Source of the DNA: Sulfurimicrobium lacus | GTDB lineage: Bacteria; Pseudomonadota; Gammaproteobacteria; Burkholderiales; Sulfuricellaceae | Direction: 5' to 3' | DNA: 64,000 bases | Assembly: GCF_011764585.1 (NCBI RefSeq) | Contig: NZ_AP022853.1 | Location: 1,223,501-1,287,500 of the forward strand | Part shown: in pieces, positions 15,868 to 25,933 of the stretch | Layout: each line of letters opens with the position of its first letter | How positions within the stretch are numbered: the first letter of the stretch is position 1 | Position numbers and translations under genes: made by a program | Notes under the pieces: generated by a model | Seen by the model: the letters and a program-made list of their open reading frames with translations, nothing else | The model's database searches: none | Told to the model about the DNA's origin: nothing

Positions 15868-17115
15868 ATGTATCAGCACATCAAAGTGCCTGCCACAGGC
15901 GAAAAAATCCGGGTCAACAGCGACTTTTCCCTGAATGTCCCGGATTGCCCCATCGTTCCCTTCATCGAGGGCGACGGCACCGGCGTGGACATTACCCCGG
16001 TCATGATCAAGGTGGTGGACGCCGCCGTGGACAAGGCCTACGGCGGCAAGCGCAAGATTGCCTGGATGGAAGTCTATGCCGGCGAGAAGGCCACCAAGGT
16101 CTATGACGCCGACACCTGGCTGCCGGAAGAAACGGTGGCGGCGGTGCGCGAATACGTGGTGTCGATCAAGGGCCCGCTGACCACGCCGGTTTCCGGTGGC
16201 ATCCGCTCGCTCAATGTGGCCTTGCGCCAGATGCTCGATCTGTACGTCTGTCTGCGCCCGGTGCGCTATTTCCAGGGCGTGCCCAGCCCGGTCAAGCACC
16301 CGGAACGGGTGGAAATGGTGATTTTCCGCGAAAACACCGAAGACATCTACGCCGGCGTGGAGTGGGAGGCAGGCTCTGCCGAAGTGAAGAAAGTGATCGC
16401 GTTCCTGCAGCAGGAAATGGGCGTCAAGAAGATCCGCTTCCCCGAGAGTTCGTCCATCGGCATCAAGCCGGTATCCGTCGAGGGTAGCGAACGCCTGATC
16501 CGCCGGGCGATCCAGTATGCGATCGACAACCAGCGCAAGTCGGTGACCCTGGTGCACAAGGGCAATATCATGAAGTTCACCGAGGGCGGCTTCAAGAAAT
16601 GGGGCTACGAACTGGCTGCGCGCGAGTTCGGCGCGGAACTGATCGATGGCGGGCCGTGGATGAAACTGGGTGATAAATTTGGGGGCATCGTCATCAAGGA
16701 CGTGATCGCCGATGCTTTCCTGCAACAGATTCTGTTGCGTCCGGAAGAATACGATGTGATCGCCACCCTGAATCTCAACGGCGATTATATTTCCGACGCG
16801 CTGGCCGCCGAGGTGGGCGGCATCGGCATTGCGCCGGGGGCAAACCTGTCGGACTCGATCGCGATGTTCGAGGCCACGCACGGCACGGCGCCGAAGTATG
16901 CCGGCAAGGATTACGTCAATCCCGGTTCGATTATTCTGTCGGCCGAAATGATGTTGCGCCACATGGGCTGGATCGAAGCGGCAGACCTGATTATCAAGGG
17001 CATGGACGGCGCGATTGCCGGCAAGAAAGTTACCTACGATTTCGCGCGTCTGATGGAAGGTGCGACGCAGGTTTCCTGTTCTGCTTTCGGCGACGTGATG
17101 ATTCAGAATATGTAA
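15868..17115 (+). CDS. icd: NADP-dependent isocitrate dehydrogenase
   Basis: The enzyme (415 residues) oxidises isocitrate to 2-oxoglutarate and CO2. It matches the E. coli-type homodimer: start [26 protein letters not shown], the substrate loop [12 protein letters not shown] with the serine that AceK phosphorylates in enterics, and [23 protein letters not shown] sequence ([16 protein letters not shown]) carries the NADP-specificity region. No aceK is in the window. The start follows a GGAGCAATAC ribosome site. Confidence 0.97.
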   Translation: MYQHIKVPATGEKIRVNSDFSLNVPDCPIVPFIEGDGTGVDITPVMIKVVDAAVDKAYGGKRKIAWMEVYAGEKATKVYDADTWLPEETVAAVREYVVSIKGPLTTPVSGGIRSLNVALRQMLDLYVCLRPVRYFQGVPSPVKHPERVEMVIFRENTEDIYAGVEWEAGSAEVKKVIAFLQQEMGVKKIRFPESSSIGIKPVSVEGSERLIRRAIQYAIDNQRKSVTLVHKGNIMKFTEGGFKKWGYELAAREFGAELIDGGPWMKLGDKFGGIVIKDVIADAFLQQILLRPEEYDVIATLNLNGDYISDALAAEVGGIGIAPGANLSDSIAMFEATHGTAPKYAGKDYVNPGSIILSAEMMLRHMGWIEAADLIIKGMDGAIAGKKVTYDFARLMEGATQVSCSAFGDVMIQNM

Positions 17116-17133
17116 ATCAAGTATTGCTGAGTG

Positions 17134-17188
17134 CGCCCCCTGGTTTCAGGGGGCGTAAAAAAGCCCGTGGTGAAAACCACGGGCTTCG
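17134..17188. terminator. Two adjacent hairpins between icd and the cold-shock gene
   Basis: CGCCCCCTG-GTTT-CAGGGGGCG (17134-17155) follows icd but has an A-run rather than a T-run on its downstream side. AGCCCGTGG-TGAAAA-CCACGGGCT (17162-17186), read on the minus strand, is followed by a T-run and is a good terminator for the cold-shock gene. Together they separate the convergent genes. Confidence 0.8.
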
Positions 17189-17205
17189 ATCATTCTGAAG
17201 CTGTA

Positions 17206-17409
17206 TTAGGCAGCTTGAATGTTAGAGGCTTGTTTGCCCTTAGGACCTTGGGTCACTTCGAATTGGACCTTTTGGCCTTCTTTCAGGGTCTTGAAACCAC
17301 CCATCTGGATGGCGGAGAAATGCGCAAACAAATCTTCGCTGCCATCATCAGGAGTGATAAAGCCAAAACCTTTAGCGTCGTTAAACCATTTTACGGTACC
17401 AGTTGCCAT
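17206..17409 (-). CDS. Cold-shock protein, CspA family
   Basis: The 67-residue single CSD domain binds single-stranded RNA/DNA and melts RNA structure. Both RNA-binding motifs are present, KGFGFI (RNP1) and DLFAHF (RNP2), as is the typical start [17 protein letters not shown]. The upstream region to clpS is over 200 bp and AT-rich, with AAGGAAG before the ATG; it leaves room for the long structured leader that cold-shock genes use for thermoregulation. Which Csp paralogue it is cannot be told from sequence alone. Confidence 0.95.
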   Translation of the reverse strand: MATGTVKWFNDAKGFGFITPDDGSEDLFAHFSAIQMGGFKTLKEGQKVQFEVTQGPKGKQASNIQAA

Positions 17410-17637
17410 TACATGCTTCCTTAAAAAATTACGGGCTCAAACCCAATGAATATGCTTGAAATTCAAGACCGCAAACGGCAAAACCGGTACTGCAGAAAAC
17501 TTGAAGCCAAACATAGCCGTCTTTTTACGTCCAATATGACAGCAAGTCAAGCATTATTCGACGGTGTGTCAAATATAAGTTCTTGCCCTTGAAAAATTCG
17601 TCATTAGCGTCACAATTGGTACTATTAATCGAGTGTG
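17410..17637. promoter_or_regulatory. Divergent csp/clpS intergenic region, probable long csp leader
   Basis: This 228-bp AT-rich gap has no gene. On the minus strand, TTGACA- and TTGACT-like -35 boxes occur around 17540-17575, about 130-165 nt from the csp ATG, with only weak -10 candidates (TAAAAA). No RNA family was recognised. A long csp 5' leader is inferred from the distance. Confidence 0.4.
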
Positions 17638-17952
17638 ATGAATATGCCCGGCAAGTATCGTGAAAGCACAGTATTGGAGGGGCAGCGCGCCAAGCTGAAG
17701 CCGCCTTCGCTGTTCAAGGTGATCCTGCTTAACGATGATTACACGCCAATGGAATTCGTGGTGATCGTGCTGCAGCGCTTTTTTGCCAAGGACCGTGAAC
17801 AGGCGACGCAAATCATGCTCAAAGTTCATAGGGAGGGGCGCGGTTTATGCGGCGTCTATCCCCGCGATATAGCAGCAACCAAGGTGGAACAGGTGTTGGC
17901 ATTTGCCAACGAGCATCAGCATCCGCTGCAATGCGTGATGGAGGAAACGTGA
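17638..17952 (+). CDS. clpS: ATP-dependent Clp protease adaptor ClpS
   Basis: ClpS (104 residues) delivers N-degron substrates to ClpAP. The core is [20 protein letters not shown], containing the [10 protein letters not shown] signature of the N-end-residue pocket, then [20 protein letters not shown]. The start is uncertain: GTG 17635, ATG 17638 and ATG 17644 are all possible and none has a strong ribosome site. The stop is separated by one base from clpA, the standard operon. Confidence 0.95.
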   Translation: MNMPGKYRESTVLEGQRAKLKPPSLFKVILLNDDYTPMEFVVIVLQRFFAKDREQATQIMLKVHREGRGLCGVYPRDIAATKVEQVLAFANEHQHPLQCVMEET

Positions 17953-17953
17953 A

Positions 17954-20209
17954 ATGATTGCCCAGGAACTGGAAGTATCTTTACATATGGCGTTCATCGA
18001 GGCGCGCCAGAAGCGCCACGAGTTCATTTCCGTGGAACACCTGCTGCTGGCCATGCTCGACAACCCGACTGCGGCCCAGGTGCTGCGTGCCTGTGCTGCG
18101 AACATCGACGAGTTGCGCAAGCAACTGTCCGATTTCGTGGCCGAGCATACGCCCACCGTGGCGGGTACGGACGACGTGGACACTCAGCCTACCCTGGGTT
18201 TTCAGCGCGTGATTCAGCGCGCCATTCTGCACGTGCAATCCTCCGGCAAGAAAGAAGTGACCGGCGCCAACGTGCTGGTGGCGCTGTTCGGCGAAAAGGA
18301 CTCCCATGCCGTGTATTTCCTGCAGCAGCAGGGAGTGAACCGCCTCGACGTGGTCAATTACATTTCCCACGGTATCAGCAAGGTGCAGGAAGGCGCCGTT
18401 CCGCGCCAGGAGCCGGAACAGGAAAACGAACAGGAGCCGACGCCGGCCTCGGCGCTCGACAGTTTTACCCAGAACCTCAACCACCAGGCTTTGGCCGGCA
18501 AGATCGACCCGCTGATCGGTCGCGATCTCGAGCTGGAGCGCGTGGTGCAGACCCTGTGCCGCCGGCGCAAGAACAATCCGTTGCTGGTGGGCGAGGCGGG
18601 CGTGGGCAAGACCGCCATTGCCGAAGGATTGGCGCGCCGCGTCGTGGAAGGCGAGGTGCCGGAGGTGCTGGCGAAAAGCACGGTCTATGCGCTCGACATG
18701 GGGGCCTTGCTGGCCGGTACCAAGTATCGCGGTGATTTCGAGCAGCGCCTCAAAGCGGTGCTCAAGCAACTGACCGACGATCCGAATGCGATCCTGTTCA
18801 TCGACGAAATTCACACCCTGATCGGTGCTGGCGCAGCCTCCGGCGGCACGCTGGATGCGTCCAACCTGCTCAAGCCGGCTTTGAGCTCCGGCCAGTTGAA
18901 GTGCATCGGCGCGACGACCTACAACGAATACCGCGGCATTTTCGAGAAGGACCACGCCCTGTCGAGGCGCTTCCAGAAAATTGACGTGCCCGAGCCGTCG
19001 GTGGAAGAGACGGTGGAAATCCTGCGCGGCCTCAAGTCGCGTTTCGAGGCCCATCACGGCGTGAAATACACGGCGGCAGCCCTGACCACCGCGGCGGAGC
19101 TTTCTGCGCGTTACATCAACGACCGCCATCTGCCCGACAAAGCGATCGATGTCATCGACGAAGCGGGCGCAGCGCAGCGCGTGCTGCCCAAGTCGAAGCA
19201 GAAGAAAACCATTTCCATCAAGGAGATAGAGGACATTATCGCCAAGATTGCGCGCATCCCGCCCAAGAGCGTTTCCAGCGACGACCGTTCGGCGCTGAAG
19301 ACACTGGAACGCGATCTCAAGGCGGTGGTGTTCGGCCAGGACAATGCGATCGAAGCCCTGGCGTCGGCGATCAAGATGGCGCGCAGCGGGCTCGGCAGTC
19401 CCAACAAGCCGATCGGCTCGTTCCTCTTTTCCGGCCCGACCGGCGTGGGCAAGACCGAAGTGGCGCGGCAGCTGGCTTATGTGATGGGCATCGAACTGAT
19501 CCGTTTCGACATGTCCGAATACATGGAGCGCCATGCGGTGTCGCGCCTGATCGGCGCGCCGCCGGGATATGTGGGTTTCGAGCAGGGCGGCCTGATGACC
19601 GAGCAGATCACCAAGCACCCCTACAGCGTGCTGCTGCTGGACGAGATCGAGAAGGCGCACCCGGATATCTACAACATCCTGCTGCAGGTCATGGACCACG
19701 GCACGCTCACCGACAACAACGGCCGCAAGGCGGATTTCCGCAACGTCATCATCATCATGACGACCAATGCCGGCGCCGAGAATCTGTCCAAGGGCAGCAT
19801 CGGCTTCGCGCAGAGCCAGAAAGCCGGCGACGAAATGGCCGAGATCAAGCGGTTGTTCACGCCGGAGTTCCGCAACCGCCTGGATGCGACGATTTCCTTC
19901 CGCGCCCTGGACCATGAAGTCATCCTGCGCGTGGTGGACAAGTTCCTCATGCAACTGGAGGAGCAACTGCACGAGAAGAAAGTTGAAGCGACTTTCACAG
20001 ATGCACTCAAGGACTATCTCGCCAAGCGCGGATTCGACCCGCTCATGGGTGCGCGCCCGATGGCTCGCCTGATCCAGGACACCATCCGCCGCGCGCTGGC
20101 GGACGAACTGCTGTTCGGGCGGCTCGCCAACGGCGGCCATGTCACGGTGGACATGGACGGCGATGCCGTGCATCTGGCGTTTGACGAAGAGCTGGAAAAA
20201 GCTATTTGA
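17954..20209 (+). CDS. clpA: ATP-dependent Clp protease ATP-binding subunit ClpA
   Basis: ClpA (751 residues) is the AAA+ unfoldase that feeds ClpP. It has the N-terminal Clp-N repeat domain (1-145), the first AAA+ module with [15 protein letters not shown] near 215 and [14 protein letters not shown], and the second with [15 protein letters not shown] near 495 and [15 protein letters not shown]. It lacks the ClpB middle coiled coil. It forms an operon with clpS upstream, and its stop overlaps the TTG start of earP. Confidence 0.97.
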   Translation: MIAQELEVSLHMAFIEARQKRHEFISVEHLLLAMLDNPTAAQVLRACAANIDELRKQLSDFVAEHTPTVAGTDDVDTQPTLGFQRVIQRAILHVQSSGKKEVTGANVLVALFGEKDSHAVYFLQQQGVNRLDVVNYISHGISKVQEGAVPRQEPEQENEQEPTPASALDSFTQNLNHQALAGKIDPLIGRDLELERVVQTLCRRRKNNPLLVGEAGVGKTAIAEGLARRVVEGEVPEVLAKSTVYALDMGALLAGTKYRGDFEQRLKAVLKQLTDDPNAILFIDEIHTLIGAGAASGGTLDASNLLKPALSSGQLKCIGATTYNEYRGIFEKDHALSRRFQKIDVPEPSVEETVEILRGLKSRFEAHHGVKYTAAALTTAAELSARYINDRHLPDKAIDVIDEAGAAQRVLPKSKQKKTISIKEIEDIIAKIARIPPKSVSSDDRSALKTLERDLKAVVFGQDNAIEALASAIKMARSGLGSPNKPIGSFLFSGPTGVGKTEVARQLAYVMGIELIRFDMSEYMERHAVSRLIGAPPGYVGFEQGGLMTEQITKHPYSVLLLDEIEKAHPDIYNILLQVMDHGTLTDNNGRKADFRNVIIIMTTNAGAENLSKGSIGFAQSQKAGDEMAEIKRLFTPEFRNRLDATISFRALDHEVILRVVDKFLMQLEEQLHEKKVEATFTDALKDYLAKRGFDPLMGARPMARLIQDTIRRALADELLFGRLANGGHVTVDMDGDAVHLAFDEELEKAI

Positions 20210-21354
20210 CCCAGCACGGCCGGAAATGGGACATTTTCTGTGCCGTGGTGGACAACTTTGGCGATATCGGCGTGTGCTGGCGCCTCGCACGCCAGCTTGC
20301 CGCCGAACATGATATTGAAGTGCGTCTGTGGGTGGACGACCTTGCCAGCCTGCAAACCATCTGTCCTGAAATCAATCCCGACCTGAGTGAGCAGACTGCG
20401 CGCCGCGTTGTGGTGCGGCGCTGGGAAGCGTCATTTCCCGCCGTGGCGCCCGCCGATGTGGTGATCGAGGCTTTCGGCTGCGAGCTTCCCGCAGGCTATG
20501 TCGCGGCGATGGCGGATGCGGCGTGCAGGCCGGTGTGGGTCAACCTGGAATATCTCAGTGCGGAGATCTGGGTCGAGGGCTGCCATGGTTTGCCCTCGCC
20601 CCATCCCCGCCTGCCGTTGACCAAATACTTCTTTTTCCCCGGATTTTCATCCGCTACCGGCGGATTGCTGGCGGAAAGCGGGCTGCTGGAGCGACGTCAG
20701 GCATTCCAGAGCGATCCCGAGCAGCTTGCCCGGTTCTGGCAATCCATCGGCTTGCCGCAGCCTGAAGCCACGGAGTGTCGCGTGTCCCTGTTCGGCTACG
20801 AAAATCCTGCCCTGCAGGGACTGCTCGAGGCCTGGGCCAGTGGCGTTTTCCCCGTGACCTGCCTGGTGCCGGAGGGCCGCATGGTGGCCGGTGTGGCCGC
20901 TTATTTCGGGCGACGCGAACTGGCCCGGGGCGAGTTGTTGCAGCGCGGCAGTCTCGCCGTGCACGTGCTGCCGTTCCTGGAGCAGGAGCGTTACGACTAC
21001 CTGCTGTGGGCGTGCGACTGCAATTTCGTGCGCGGCGAGGACTCCTTCGTGCGCGGCCAGTGGGCGGTGCGGCCTTTCGTCTGGCACATCTACCCGCAGA
21101 ACGAAGGGGCGCACTGGGTCAAATTGAATGCCTTTCTGGACCGCTATTGCGCCGCTTTGCCGGGCGATGCGGCCGCCGCCTTGCGCGGTCTGTGGGAGGC
21201 CTGGAGCCGCGGCGACGGGGCGGGCGAAGCGTGGCCTGCTTTCTGGCAATGGCGCGAGGTGCTGGAGCAGCATGCACAACGCTGGGCGGATGCACAGATA
21301 ATGCATGGCGATCTTGCGGCAAATCTGGTGCAATTTTGTTGGAAAAAGATATAA
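20206..21354 (+). CDS. earP: EF-P arginine rhamnosyltransferase EarP
   Basis: EarP (382 residues) transfers rhamnose from dTDP-rhamnose to Arg32 of EF-P, needed to rescue ribosomes stalled at polyproline. Visible motifs are WDIFCAVVDNFGDIGVCWRL with the catalytic DNFGD aspartate, and NFVRGEDSFVRGQWA, which holds the nucleotide-sugar-binding residues. The start is TTG, overlapping the clpA stop (TTGA). The N-terminus agrees with the family and no better start exists. efp follows 47 bp downstream, the hallmark pairing. Confidence 0.95.
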   Translation: MTQHGRKWDIFCAVVDNFGDIGVCWRLARQLAAEHDIEVRLWVDDLASLQTICPEINPDLSEQTARRVVVRRWEASFPAVAPADVVIEAFGCELPAGYVAAMADAACRPVWVNLEYLSAEIWVEGCHGLPSPHPRLPLTKYFFFPGFSSATGGLLAESGLLERRQAFQSDPEQLARFWQSIGLPQPEATECRVSLFGYENPALQGLLEAWASGVFPVTCLVPEGRMVAGVAAYFGRRELARGELLQRGSLAVHVLPFLEQERYDYLLWACDCNFVRGEDSFVRGQWAVRPFVWHIYPQNEGAHWVKLNAFLDRYCAALPGDAAAALRGLWEAWSRGDGAGEAWPAFWQWREVLEQHAQRWADAQIMHGDLAANLVQFCWKKI

Positions 21355-21355
21355 T
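21350..21355 (+). promoter_or_regulatory. -10 box upstream of efp
   Basis: A perfect TATAAT at the very end of earP, 46 bp before the efp ATG. The -35 region is weak. It would allow efp to be made independently of clpA-earP, which makes sense for an abundant translation factor. Confidence 0.5.
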
Positions 21356-21401
21356 TACGGATTTTTCCGCATCACCATTTTTAGCGTAGGACGAAAGTAT
21401 T

Positions 21402-21962
21402 ATGAAAACCGCACAGGAACTTCGCGCAGGCAACGTCTTCATGATCGGAAGCGACCCCATGGTCGTGCTGAAGGCCGAATACACAAAATCCGGCCGCAAT
21501 GCGTCCGTGGTCAAGATGAAATACAAGAACCTGCTTTCCGGTTCTCCCGGCGAGAGCGTGTTCCGCGCGGACGATAAGTTCGAGGTGGTGTCGCTGGAGC
21601 GCAAGGAAGTGACCTATTCCTATTTCGCCGACCCGATGTACGTGTTCATGGACGCCGACTACAACCAGTACGAAGTTGAAGCCGAAAACATGGGCGACTC
21701 GCTCAACTACCTGGAAGACGGCATGCAGTGCGAGGTGGTGTTCTACAACGGCAAGGCCATTTCCGTGGAACTGCCCACCACCGTGGTTCGCGAAGTGATC
21801 TACACCGAACCGGTGGCACGCGGCGACACTTCCGGCAAGGTAATGAAGACGGCCAAGATCGGCACCGGCTTTGAACTGCCGGTCGCGGCTTTCGTCGAAA
21901 TTGGCGACAAGATCGAGATCGATACCCGTACCGCGGAATATAAGCGGCGCATTACCGGCTAA
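21402..21962 (+). CDS. efp: Translation elongation factor P (Arg32 type)
   Basis: EF-P (186 residues, three beta-barrel domains) helps the ribosome form Pro-Pro bonds. The tip of the domain I loop is KSGRNASVV with Arg at position 32, the residue EarP rhamnosylates, in place of the lysine modified in the EpmA/B system. This agrees with the adjacent earP. The C-terminal barrel ends [18 protein letters not shown]. The start has an AGGACGAAAG ribosome site. Confidence 0.98.
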   Translation: MKTAQELRAGNVFMIGSDPMVVLKAEYTKSGRNASVVKMKYKNLLSGSPGESVFRADDKFEVVSLERKEVTYSYFADPMYVFMDADYNQYEVEAENMGDSLNYLEDGMQCEVVFYNGKAISVELPTTVVREVIYTEPVARGDTSGKVMKTAKIGTGFELPVAAFVEIGDKIEIDTRTAEYKRRITG

Positions 21963-21975
21963 GGTTAGGGTAAAC

Positions 21976-22007
21976 GTAAAAAAAGGCGCCTCGGCGCCTT
22001 TTTTTAC
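21976..22007. terminator. Bidirectional intrinsic terminator
   Basis: A perfect palindrome: GTAAAAAAAGGCGCC-TC-GGCGCCTTTTTTTAC. It ends efp on the plus strand and the kinase-HDOD gene on the minus strand, and its last bases overlap the kinase stop codon. Confidence 0.93.
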
Positions 22008-24430
22008 GCCTGTGTCTTGATCGCCAGCAGCGCCTGATTGCGCAGCACGCGCAATAGTCCCAGTTCCTGCTCCGGCAGCTTGATGTCCCCGGCTTTGGGT
22101 TTGTCGGCGTAAATCAGCGCAACCGGGTTGTTCTTGAGCACGATCGGGAACAGCACGAAAGTATGTGCCGGGACAGATTGGCGATACCAGGCCGGGATGC
22201 GGGTCTGGATTTTTGGGTCGTCGATGTCTTCGATGATGATGTCGACGTTGTTTTTCATGCTGACATGAAAAACATCCGGCGAGAACGCCATGGAGAACTT
22301 GAAGTGTTTAATGACCTCCGTGGTGTCCGGCCCGAAGCCGGAGCGTGCCGACATCATGTTCTGGCGCGCGTCCTTGATGCACAGCAGCACGCGGGAGAAA
22401 CCGATGCTGGTGTACATGGTTTCCATGATCATGCGCATGATGTCGTTGAGCGAGCGTCCTTCCACCAGCGAATTGCTGATGTCCTGAATGCCCTGGGTAA
22501 GGATGCCCTGGGCATTCTCGTGCATTCTTCCCGGGGGGAGCTCGATCGTGCGCGTCTGGTCGTCGTCTCCGATTAGCGTGCCGTCCTCGCCGAGGATGGC
22601 ATCCGTCATGCCGCTGGCTGTTGCCATCGTCGCAGGAGCGGCTTCTGCACGGGTGGTGCCCTTGATTAGTTGTTTCCCGAGCTTGCTCTGGCGCAGATCG
22701 AGCTGCAGCGTGCTGACGAACTTGGCGAAATCCAGCGCGGCACTTTCCGCAGTGGCGAGGATGGCTTTTTCGCCGATTTCCAGCGCGGAGCCGAAGCGTT
22801 GCGTGAGGCGCAACAGTTCCTTGGTTCTTTCGCTGCTCTCTTCGTGAGTGGCCATGCGGCAGATTTCATGCGAAAAAGCCGATAGCGTGTTGAGGCGATC
22901 AAGGTCCGTAGCCGGCCTTTTGACCCTGTCGCCAGGCGGCAGGCTGCGCATGCTGTGGGAAATCTGCTCGGGAAAATTCCACGCCTTGGCAACGCCGATC
23001 CCTATATCCTGGTACGACATGCCGAGGACCGTGATCGAGGCATTTTCTTCGCTCATCTTTTTTTGCTGAGCGAGCTTGTTTACTTCTTCCACCTCTTCCA
23101 GCAGGTAGAACATGCACAGCAATTTGCCAAGATTGTGGAAAAGTGCGCAGATGAAGCCTTCTTCGGAGTTGCGGATGCCGACTTTATTGGCCAGTCCCTT
23201 GGCGATGATGCCGCTGTACAGCGAGCGCACGAACTCGTCCTTGAGCTGGGCGGCGTGCTCCTTGTTCTGCAGGTGGTCGAACAGCATCAGGGTAAGCGCG
23301 AGGTTGCGCACCGCGTCGAAACCCAAGATCACCACCGAGCGCGACACCGTGCTGATGGCGCCGCCGCCGCACTGCGAATAATAGGCGGCGTTGACCACTT
23401 TCAGCAGTTTGCTGGTGAGCGCCACGTCCTTGAGGATGGCATTGGAAAGCTGCGTGACGCTTTCCATCTCCGAGGAGGTGATGCGGTTGATGGCGCTGAT
23501 GGACTCCGCCAGCGCGGGGAAATCGCTCTTGTGGCGCATGCGGCGCAACAGGAAATCCAACGTTCCCTGGTTGGTGGTGGCGGCAATGGGATCGGTTTCT
23601 GGATTGAGGTAAGTCTGTAGCGCCGCTTTCATTTCCTGTGCCGAGTCGTAACGGCTCATGGGGTCTTTGGCCAGCGCCTTGAGCACGATATCGTCGAGCT
23701 TTTCGTCCACCTGGCTGTTGCGTGCCGATGGCGGGGCGATCGGTTCATCGACGATGAGGCGCAGCGTGTCGCGCGGATCGCGGCCTTGTACCGCAGGCTT
23801 GCCGGTCAGCATCTGGTGCAGAATCATGCCGCTGGCGAATATATCCAGCTTGGGGCCGATTTCCTTGTCGGTAATGTATTCCGGCGCCATGTAGCCCGGG
23901 GTGCCGAACAGCATCAGCTCCTGCTCCGCGCCGGCCTTTTCGGAAATGCGCGTGGCGATGCCGAAATCCATTACGCGCGGCACGCCTTCGGCGTTGATCA
24001 GGATGTTGGACGGCTTGAGGTCGCGGTGGATGATGTTGTGCTGGTGCGCGTAGGCCACGGCATCGAGAATCTGGATGGCCAGTTCCACGGCGCGTTGCGA
24101 GGCCAAGGCACCTTCGCGTTTGATGAGGAGGGAGAGGTCGCTGCCCTGAACATATTCGAACACCAGGTAGGGGTTGCCCTCGTGTTCGCCGGCCTCGAAA
24201 ATCGGCACGATATTGGGGTGCTGCAGCTTGCTCACGGTGCGTGCTTCGTCGATCAGCGCCCGCGTGCGTTTGAGATGGTCTTCCCCGCCGGCGAGGTGCA
24301 CCGTCTTGATCGCCACTTCGCGTTGCAGGTGCGGGTCTTCGGCGAGATAGACCACGCTCTGGGCGCCTTCGCCGAGTACTCTTAATACCTTGAAACGTCC
24401 GATGGTGGACGGGATTGCAGCATTGCTCAT
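22004..24430 (-). CDS. Ser/Thr protein kinase-HDOD-GAF fusion protein
   Basis: This is an 808-residue cytosolic signalling protein. Residues 10-270 are a eukaryote-like kinase with the Gly-loop LGEGAQSVV, Lys42 (VAIK), HRDLKPSN (135-142), DFG (155-157) and GTPGYMAPEY, so it should be active. Residues about 290-520 are an HDOD domain (FPALAESISAINRI, LTSKLLKVVNAAYY). After an acidic linker the last 170 residues look like a GAF sensor domain. No membrane helix is seen. HDOD modules occur in c-di-GMP, motility and stress pathways; the target here is unknown. Confidence 0.85.
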   Translation of the reverse strand: MSNAAIPSTIGRFKVLRVLGEGAQSVVYLAEDPHLQREVAIKTVHLAGGEDHLKRTRALIDEARTVSKLQHPNIVPIFEAGEHEGNPYLVFEYVQGSDLSLLIKREGALASQRAVELAIQILDAVAYAHQHNIIHRDLKPSNILINAEGVPRVMDFGIATRISEKAGAEQELMLFGTPGYMAPEYITDKEIGPKLDIFASGMILHQMLTGKPAVQGRDPRDTLRLIVDEPIAPPSARNSQVDEKLDDIVLKALAKDPMSRYDSAQEMKAALQTYLNPETDPIAATTNQGTLDFLLRRMRHKSDFPALAESISAINRITSSEMESVTQLSNAILKDVALTSKLLKVVNAAYYSQCGGGAISTVSRSVVILGFDAVRNLALTLMLFDHLQNKEHAAQLKDEFVRSLYSGIIAKGLANKVGIRNSEEGFICALFHNLGKLLCMFYLLEEVEEVNKLAQQKKMSEENASITVLGMSYQDIGIGVAKAWNFPEQISHSMRSLPPGDRVKRPATDLDRLNTLSAFSHEICRMATHEESSERTKELLRLTQRFGSALEIGEKAILATAESAALDFAKFVSTLQLDLRQSKLGKQLIKGTTRAEAAPATMATASGMTDAILGEDGTLIGDDDQTRTIELPPGRMHENAQGILTQGIQDISNSLVEGRSLNDIMRMIMETMYTSIGFSRVLLCIKDARQNMMSARSGFGPDTTEVIKHFKFSMAFSPDVFHVSMKNNVDIIIEDIDDPKIQTRIPAWYRQSVPAHTFVLFPIVLKNNPVALIYADKPKAGDIKLPEQELGLLRVLRNQALLAIKTQA

Positions 24431-24522
24431 GCGTTTGATTCAGGAGTTGATAATCGTCGGATGAGTGTAACTCAAGCCCGGGTGTTTTTTCATCAAAATC
24501 CGGCCGGAAGCGTATAATCTCC

Positions 24523-24528
24523 CAACGT
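24523..24528 (+). promoter_or_regulatory. -10 box upstream of hemN
   Basis: A perfect TATAAT 18 bp before the hemN ATG, in the divergent gap with the kinase gene. No good -35 is present, and no clear FNR box (TTGAT-N4-ATCAA) was found, although an anaerobic activator would be expected for this gene. Confidence 0.45.
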
Positions 24529-24546
24529 TATTTGGTGCTTCTATTC

Positions 24547-25920
24547 ATGGAACTCGCAATCTCCCTTCTCGAAAAATACAGCAAGGCCGGGCCACGCTAT
24601 ACCTCTTATCCTACTGCCCCCTATTTCACCGAAGCCTTCGGCGAAAAGGAATGGCTGGGCGAGATCAACACCACTCAGGGGCTCGGCCGCGATTTGTCGC
24701 TTTACGTCCATGTGCCATTTTGCGATACCTTGTGCTACTACTGCGGCTGCAACATGGTGGCGACGCATGATTACAGCAAGGCCGACACCTACCTCGGCTA
24801 CCTGTTCCAGGAAATCGACCGGGTCGCGGCGCTGACTGCGCCCGATCGCCAGGCGAAGCAGGTGCATTGGGGCGGCGGCACGCCAACTTTCCTCAAGCCG
24901 GCCGACATCCGGCGCCTGTTCCAACACCTCGCTTCGCGTTTCAACATTGCCCCGGACGCCGAGATCAGCTGCGAACTCGACCCGCGCGAGTTGAGCCGGG
25001 AACATATCGCCGCGCTGGCCGAGTCGGGCTTCAACCGCGTCAGCATGGGGGTGCAGGATCTCGATGAAACGGTGCAAAAGGCCGTTAACCGCGTGCAGCC
25101 CGAGGCGCTGATTCGCCAGGTTTTTAACTGGCTGCGCGAAGCCGGTTTCGAGAGCATCAATATCGACCTGATGGTCGGCCTGCCGCACCAGAGCGTGGAA
25201 AGCTTCACGCCCACCCTGGACAAGATCGTCGAACTCGGACCCGACCGCCTGGCCGTGTTCAACTACGCGCACGTGCCGTGGATGAAGAAACACCAGAAAT
25301 TGATCCTGGAAAGCGATCTGCCCGATCTGACCACCAAGCTCGCACTGCAGAAGCTCATCATGGAGCGGCTGGCGGCAGAAGGCTATGTCTACATCGGCAT
25401 GGACCATTTCGCCAAGGCCGACGACGAGATCGTCAAGGCCCAGAAAGCCAAGACCCTCTACCGTAACTTCCAGGGCTACACCACCAACCGGAATTGCGAT
25501 ATCTACGCCTTTGGCGTTTCGGCCATCAGCCAGACGGAAGACGTTTACGTGCAGAACGCCAAGAACCTCGCTGAGTACCAGCGCCGCATCGGTAGCGGTG
25601 GACTCGCCACGGAACGCGGCTTGCGCATTTCACGCGACGACAAAATCCGGCGCGAGGCCATCAGCAATATCATGTGCGATCTGGAGCTTGACAAGGCCAA
25701 ATTTGGTGTAGAGTGGGAAATTGATTTCGACACTTTCTTCGCCGACGCTCTGCCGGAGCTTCAGGAACTGGCTGCCGATGGCCTAGTGTGCCTGGAACCA
25801 GGCGTAATCAAGGTGACTGAAACCGGGCGCATTTTCCTGCGCAATATCGCCATGCCCTTCGATGCATATTTGCGCCAGCAATCGGTTGAAATCAAGCCGC
25901 GTTACTCGAAAACTTTATAA
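24547..25920 (+). CDS. hemN: Oxygen-independent coproporphyrinogen III oxidase
   Basis: HemN (457 residues) is a radical SAM enzyme that decarboxylates coproporphyrinogen III to protoporphyrinogen IX without oxygen. The cluster motif is VPFCDTLCYYCGCNM (CxxxCxxC plus the extra Cys found in true HemN), followed by HWGGGTPTFL. The N-terminal KYSKAGPRYTSYPTAP is also HemN-specific and separates it from the HemW-like proteins. The start is the ATG at 24547. It suggests growth with little oxygen. Confidence 0.95.
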   Translation: MELAISLLEKYSKAGPRYTSYPTAPYFTEAFGEKEWLGEINTTQGLGRDLSLYVHVPFCDTLCYYCGCNMVATHDYSKADTYLGYLFQEIDRVAALTAPDRQAKQVHWGGGTPTFLKPADIRRLFQHLASRFNIAPDAEISCELDPRELSREHIAALAESGFNRVSMGVQDLDETVQKAVNRVQPEALIRQVFNWLREAGFESINIDLMVGLPHQSVESFTPTLDKIVELGPDRLAVFNYAHVPWMKKHQKLILESDLPDLTTKLALQKLIMERLAAEGYVYIGMDHFAKADDEIVKAQKAKTLYRNFQGYTTNRNCDIYAFGVSAISQTEDVYVQNAKNLAEYQRRIGSGGLATERGLRISRDDKIRREAISNIMCDLELDKAKFGVEWEIDFDTFFADALPELQELAADGLVCLEPGVIKVTETGRIFLRNIAMPFDAYLRQQSVEIKPRYSKTL

Positions 25921-25933
25921 AAGGAGTCCGCAC

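Noticed and set aside
24431..24546. FNR box upstream of hemN
   Set aside because: No TTGAT-N4-ATCAA-like palindrome is present in the gap; only a -10 box could be supported.
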